Part shown: piece by piece, positions 40,642 through 41,785 of the stretch
Layout of the letters: each line of letters starts with the position of its first letter
How positions within the stretch are numbered: position 1 is the first letter of the stretch
Assembly: GCA_964524125.1 (NCBI GenBank)
Contig: CAZGBY010000005.1
Location: 1 to 41,785, forward strand
Direction: 5' to 3'
Source of the DNA: CAG-307 sp964524125
Lineage (GTDB): Bacteria; Bacillota_I; Bacilli_A; Acholeplasmatales; Anaeroplasmataceae
Length of the DNA stretch: 41,785 nucleotides
The notes under the pieces: model-generated
What the model was told of the DNA's origin: nothing
The model's database searches: none
What the model saw: the letters and a program-made list of their open reading frames with translations, nothing else
Program-made: the position numbers and the translations under genes

Positions 40642-41565
40642 TTAATTTTTTTCTTTGATTATATAAATAGGTCTATGCTTAGATTCTTTATAAATCTTTT
40701 TAATATATGCAGATATAACAGACATTCCTGCAAAGATAAAGATTAAAGCTCCACTTATCATAGTACCAATACTTAAAAGTAAAGGAATAGATTTATCTAA
40801 AAAGAAATAATCTGCAATCATCCAACCAGAAAGACCTACTGTTACAAATATAAATAGATACATAAAAAACATATTTAATTTTAAAGGAACTGATGAGAAA
40901 TCTTCAATTCCTCCAATGGCATATTTCATTAATTTCTTAAAACTCCATTTAGTTTTACCAGCAACTCTATCTACATTTTCATACTCTAACCATTTAATAT
41001 CAAAACCTACCCACCCGAATATTCCTTTAGAAAATCTATCACGTTCAGCTAAAGAAATAATCGCATCAACCATAGGTCTTGTCATTAAACGGAAGTCTCT
41101 TGCACCATTTGTAATCTCCGCATCACTAATTTTATTAATAATCCAATAAAACATTCTTGCAAACATACTACGAATAGGTGGTTCCCCTTTTCTTGTAACA
41201 CGACGTGATGCAACACAGTCATACCCTTCTTCTTTGATACCTTTATACATATCAATTAAAAGTGTTGGTGGATCTTGTAAGTCAACATCCATTAAACCTA
41301 CATAATCACCAGTTGCGTTACATAGTCCCGCATAGATAGCAGCTTCTTTACCAAAATTTCTAGAAAAAGAAACGTATTTAACACAAGGATTTATGCTTGC
41401 TAGTTTTTTCATTATTTCTAAAGAAGAATCTTTACTACCATCATTTACAAAGATATATTCAAATTCAACTGGTAGGGTTGAAACTACTTTTTCCATTTCA
41501 TTATAATAAATTTCTATACATTCTTCTTCATTATAACAAGGAATTACTATACTTATTTTCTCCAT
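40642..41565 (-). CDS. GtrB/DPM-like family 2 glycosyltransferase
   Basis: 307 aa. GT-A domain with IVIPCYNEEE, VNDGSKDSS, metal-binding DVD (93-95) and DLQDPP, plus SKGIFGWVGF of the GtrB/DPMS group. Two C-terminal membrane helices (about 231-250 and 263-290) end in a basic tail. It likely moves a sugar from a nucleotide to undecaprenyl phosphate at the inner face of the membrane for surface glycosylation. First gene of the pair with galE. Confidence 0.92.
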   Translation of the reverse strand: MEKISIVIPCYNEEECIEIYYNEMEKVVSTLPVEFEYIFVNDGSKDSSLEIMKKLASINPCVKYVSFSRNFGKEAAIYAGLCNATGDYVGLMDVDLQDPPTLLIDMYKGIKEEGYDCVASRRVTRKGEPPIRSMFARMFYWIINKISDAEITNGARDFRLMTRPMVDAIISLAERDRFSKGIFGWVGFDIKWLEYENVDRVAGKTKWSFKKLMKYAIGGIEDFSSVPLKLNMFFMYLFIFVTVGLSGWMIADYFFLDKSIPLLLSIGTMISGALIFIFAGMSVISAYIKKIYKESKHRPIYIIKEKN

Positions 41566-41677
41566 TTTAAATTAATCTCCTTAATAAAATATAAATTATA
41601 TATTAAAAAAGAATCAATATATAAAATTATATATTTTAAATTTCATTTCAATTTGTAAGTAGTATATCATAATTTTT

Positions 41678-41714
41678 AAATATAATCTATATTTGACAAA
41701 TATAAATTATATTT
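41678..41714. repeat. 37-bp near-perfect inverted repeat upstream of the glycosyltransferase
   Basis: Two 18-base arms (41678-41695, 41697-41714) with one mismatch and a single centre base, all A/T except at the core TTGACAA. No T-tail in either direction argues for an operator or cruciform over a terminator. The rest of 41566-41785 shows no gene. Confidence 0.55.
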
Positions 41715-41785
41715 TTCATTAAATCTATAAGTTACAGTTCAGTCGAATTTAATATAAAATAAAAAACTTATGGAAAAACCTTACA

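Noticed and set aside
1..41785. Prophage, integrative element or insertion sequence
   Set aside because: No integrase, transposase, capsid or conjugation genes seen; despite a tRNA array no attachment duplication is visible beside it.

Overview
The window comes from a low-GC, Firmicutes-like bacterium, probably an uncultured member of the Bacilli / RF39 / Erysipelotrichia-Mollicutes area. Evidence: very AT-rich sequence, strong Shine-Dalgarno sites, TTGACA/TATAAT-type promoters, short U-tailed terminators, RNase J, RbgA, YitT, and a secA-prfB pair. It is not a UGA=Trp mollicute: a complete release factor 2 is present and UGA is used as a stop (prfB, the RluA-type gene). A run of exactly 100 N inside a tRNA array shows a scaffolded draft or metagenome assembly. 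Placement is inference from gene content, not from a search.

Layout. 1-1.3 kb: the start half of a BspA-like leucine-rich-repeat lipoprotein, cut by the window edge. 1.5-7.1 kb: proS diverging from rnjA, then an aldo/keto reductase and a monoacylglycerol-lipase-like hydrolase in one operon. 7.2-9.2 kb: an accessory island with a Schlafen/AlbA_2 protein flanked by two copies of a 51-bp direct repeat, and a TerB-like small protein. 9.47-9.8 kb: at least three identical tRNA-Lys(CUU) genes, with the array broken by the gap. 9.8-14.2 kb: a 23S rRNA m5U methyltransferase, a HipB/HipT-like toxin-antitoxin pair, a CE12-type SGNH esterase with an HdeD-like membrane protein, and a small helical protein.

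14.2-19.7 kb (minus strand): mrp, DUF1540, VTT membrane protein, RluA-family pseudouridine synthase, then a polar amino-acid ABC transporter. The transporter has a 330-nt leader holding two related RNA modules, a terminator/antiterminator and a 16-codon ORF that starts Met-Arg-Arg-Arg-Cys. 19.8-26.1 kb: rnhB-rbgA, a GyrI-like protein, lepB, an FtsK translocase without its usual membrane domain, and a one-TM protein just ahead of it. 26.2-34 kb: a HAD phosphatase converging on the operon secA-prfB-yitT-recX-mutS-like. 34.3-41.6 kb: a lipoprotein HtrA-like protease with collagen-like stretches, two tandem BcrA-type ABC exporters, galE and a GtrB-like glycosyltransferase, which suggest envelope and surface-glycan functions.

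Most genes are housekeeping. The most unusual items are the tandem-module leader RNA with its Arg-rich mini-ORF, the gene-flanking 51-bp repeats, the tRNA-Lys(CUU) array, and the soluble FtsK paired with a membrane protein.
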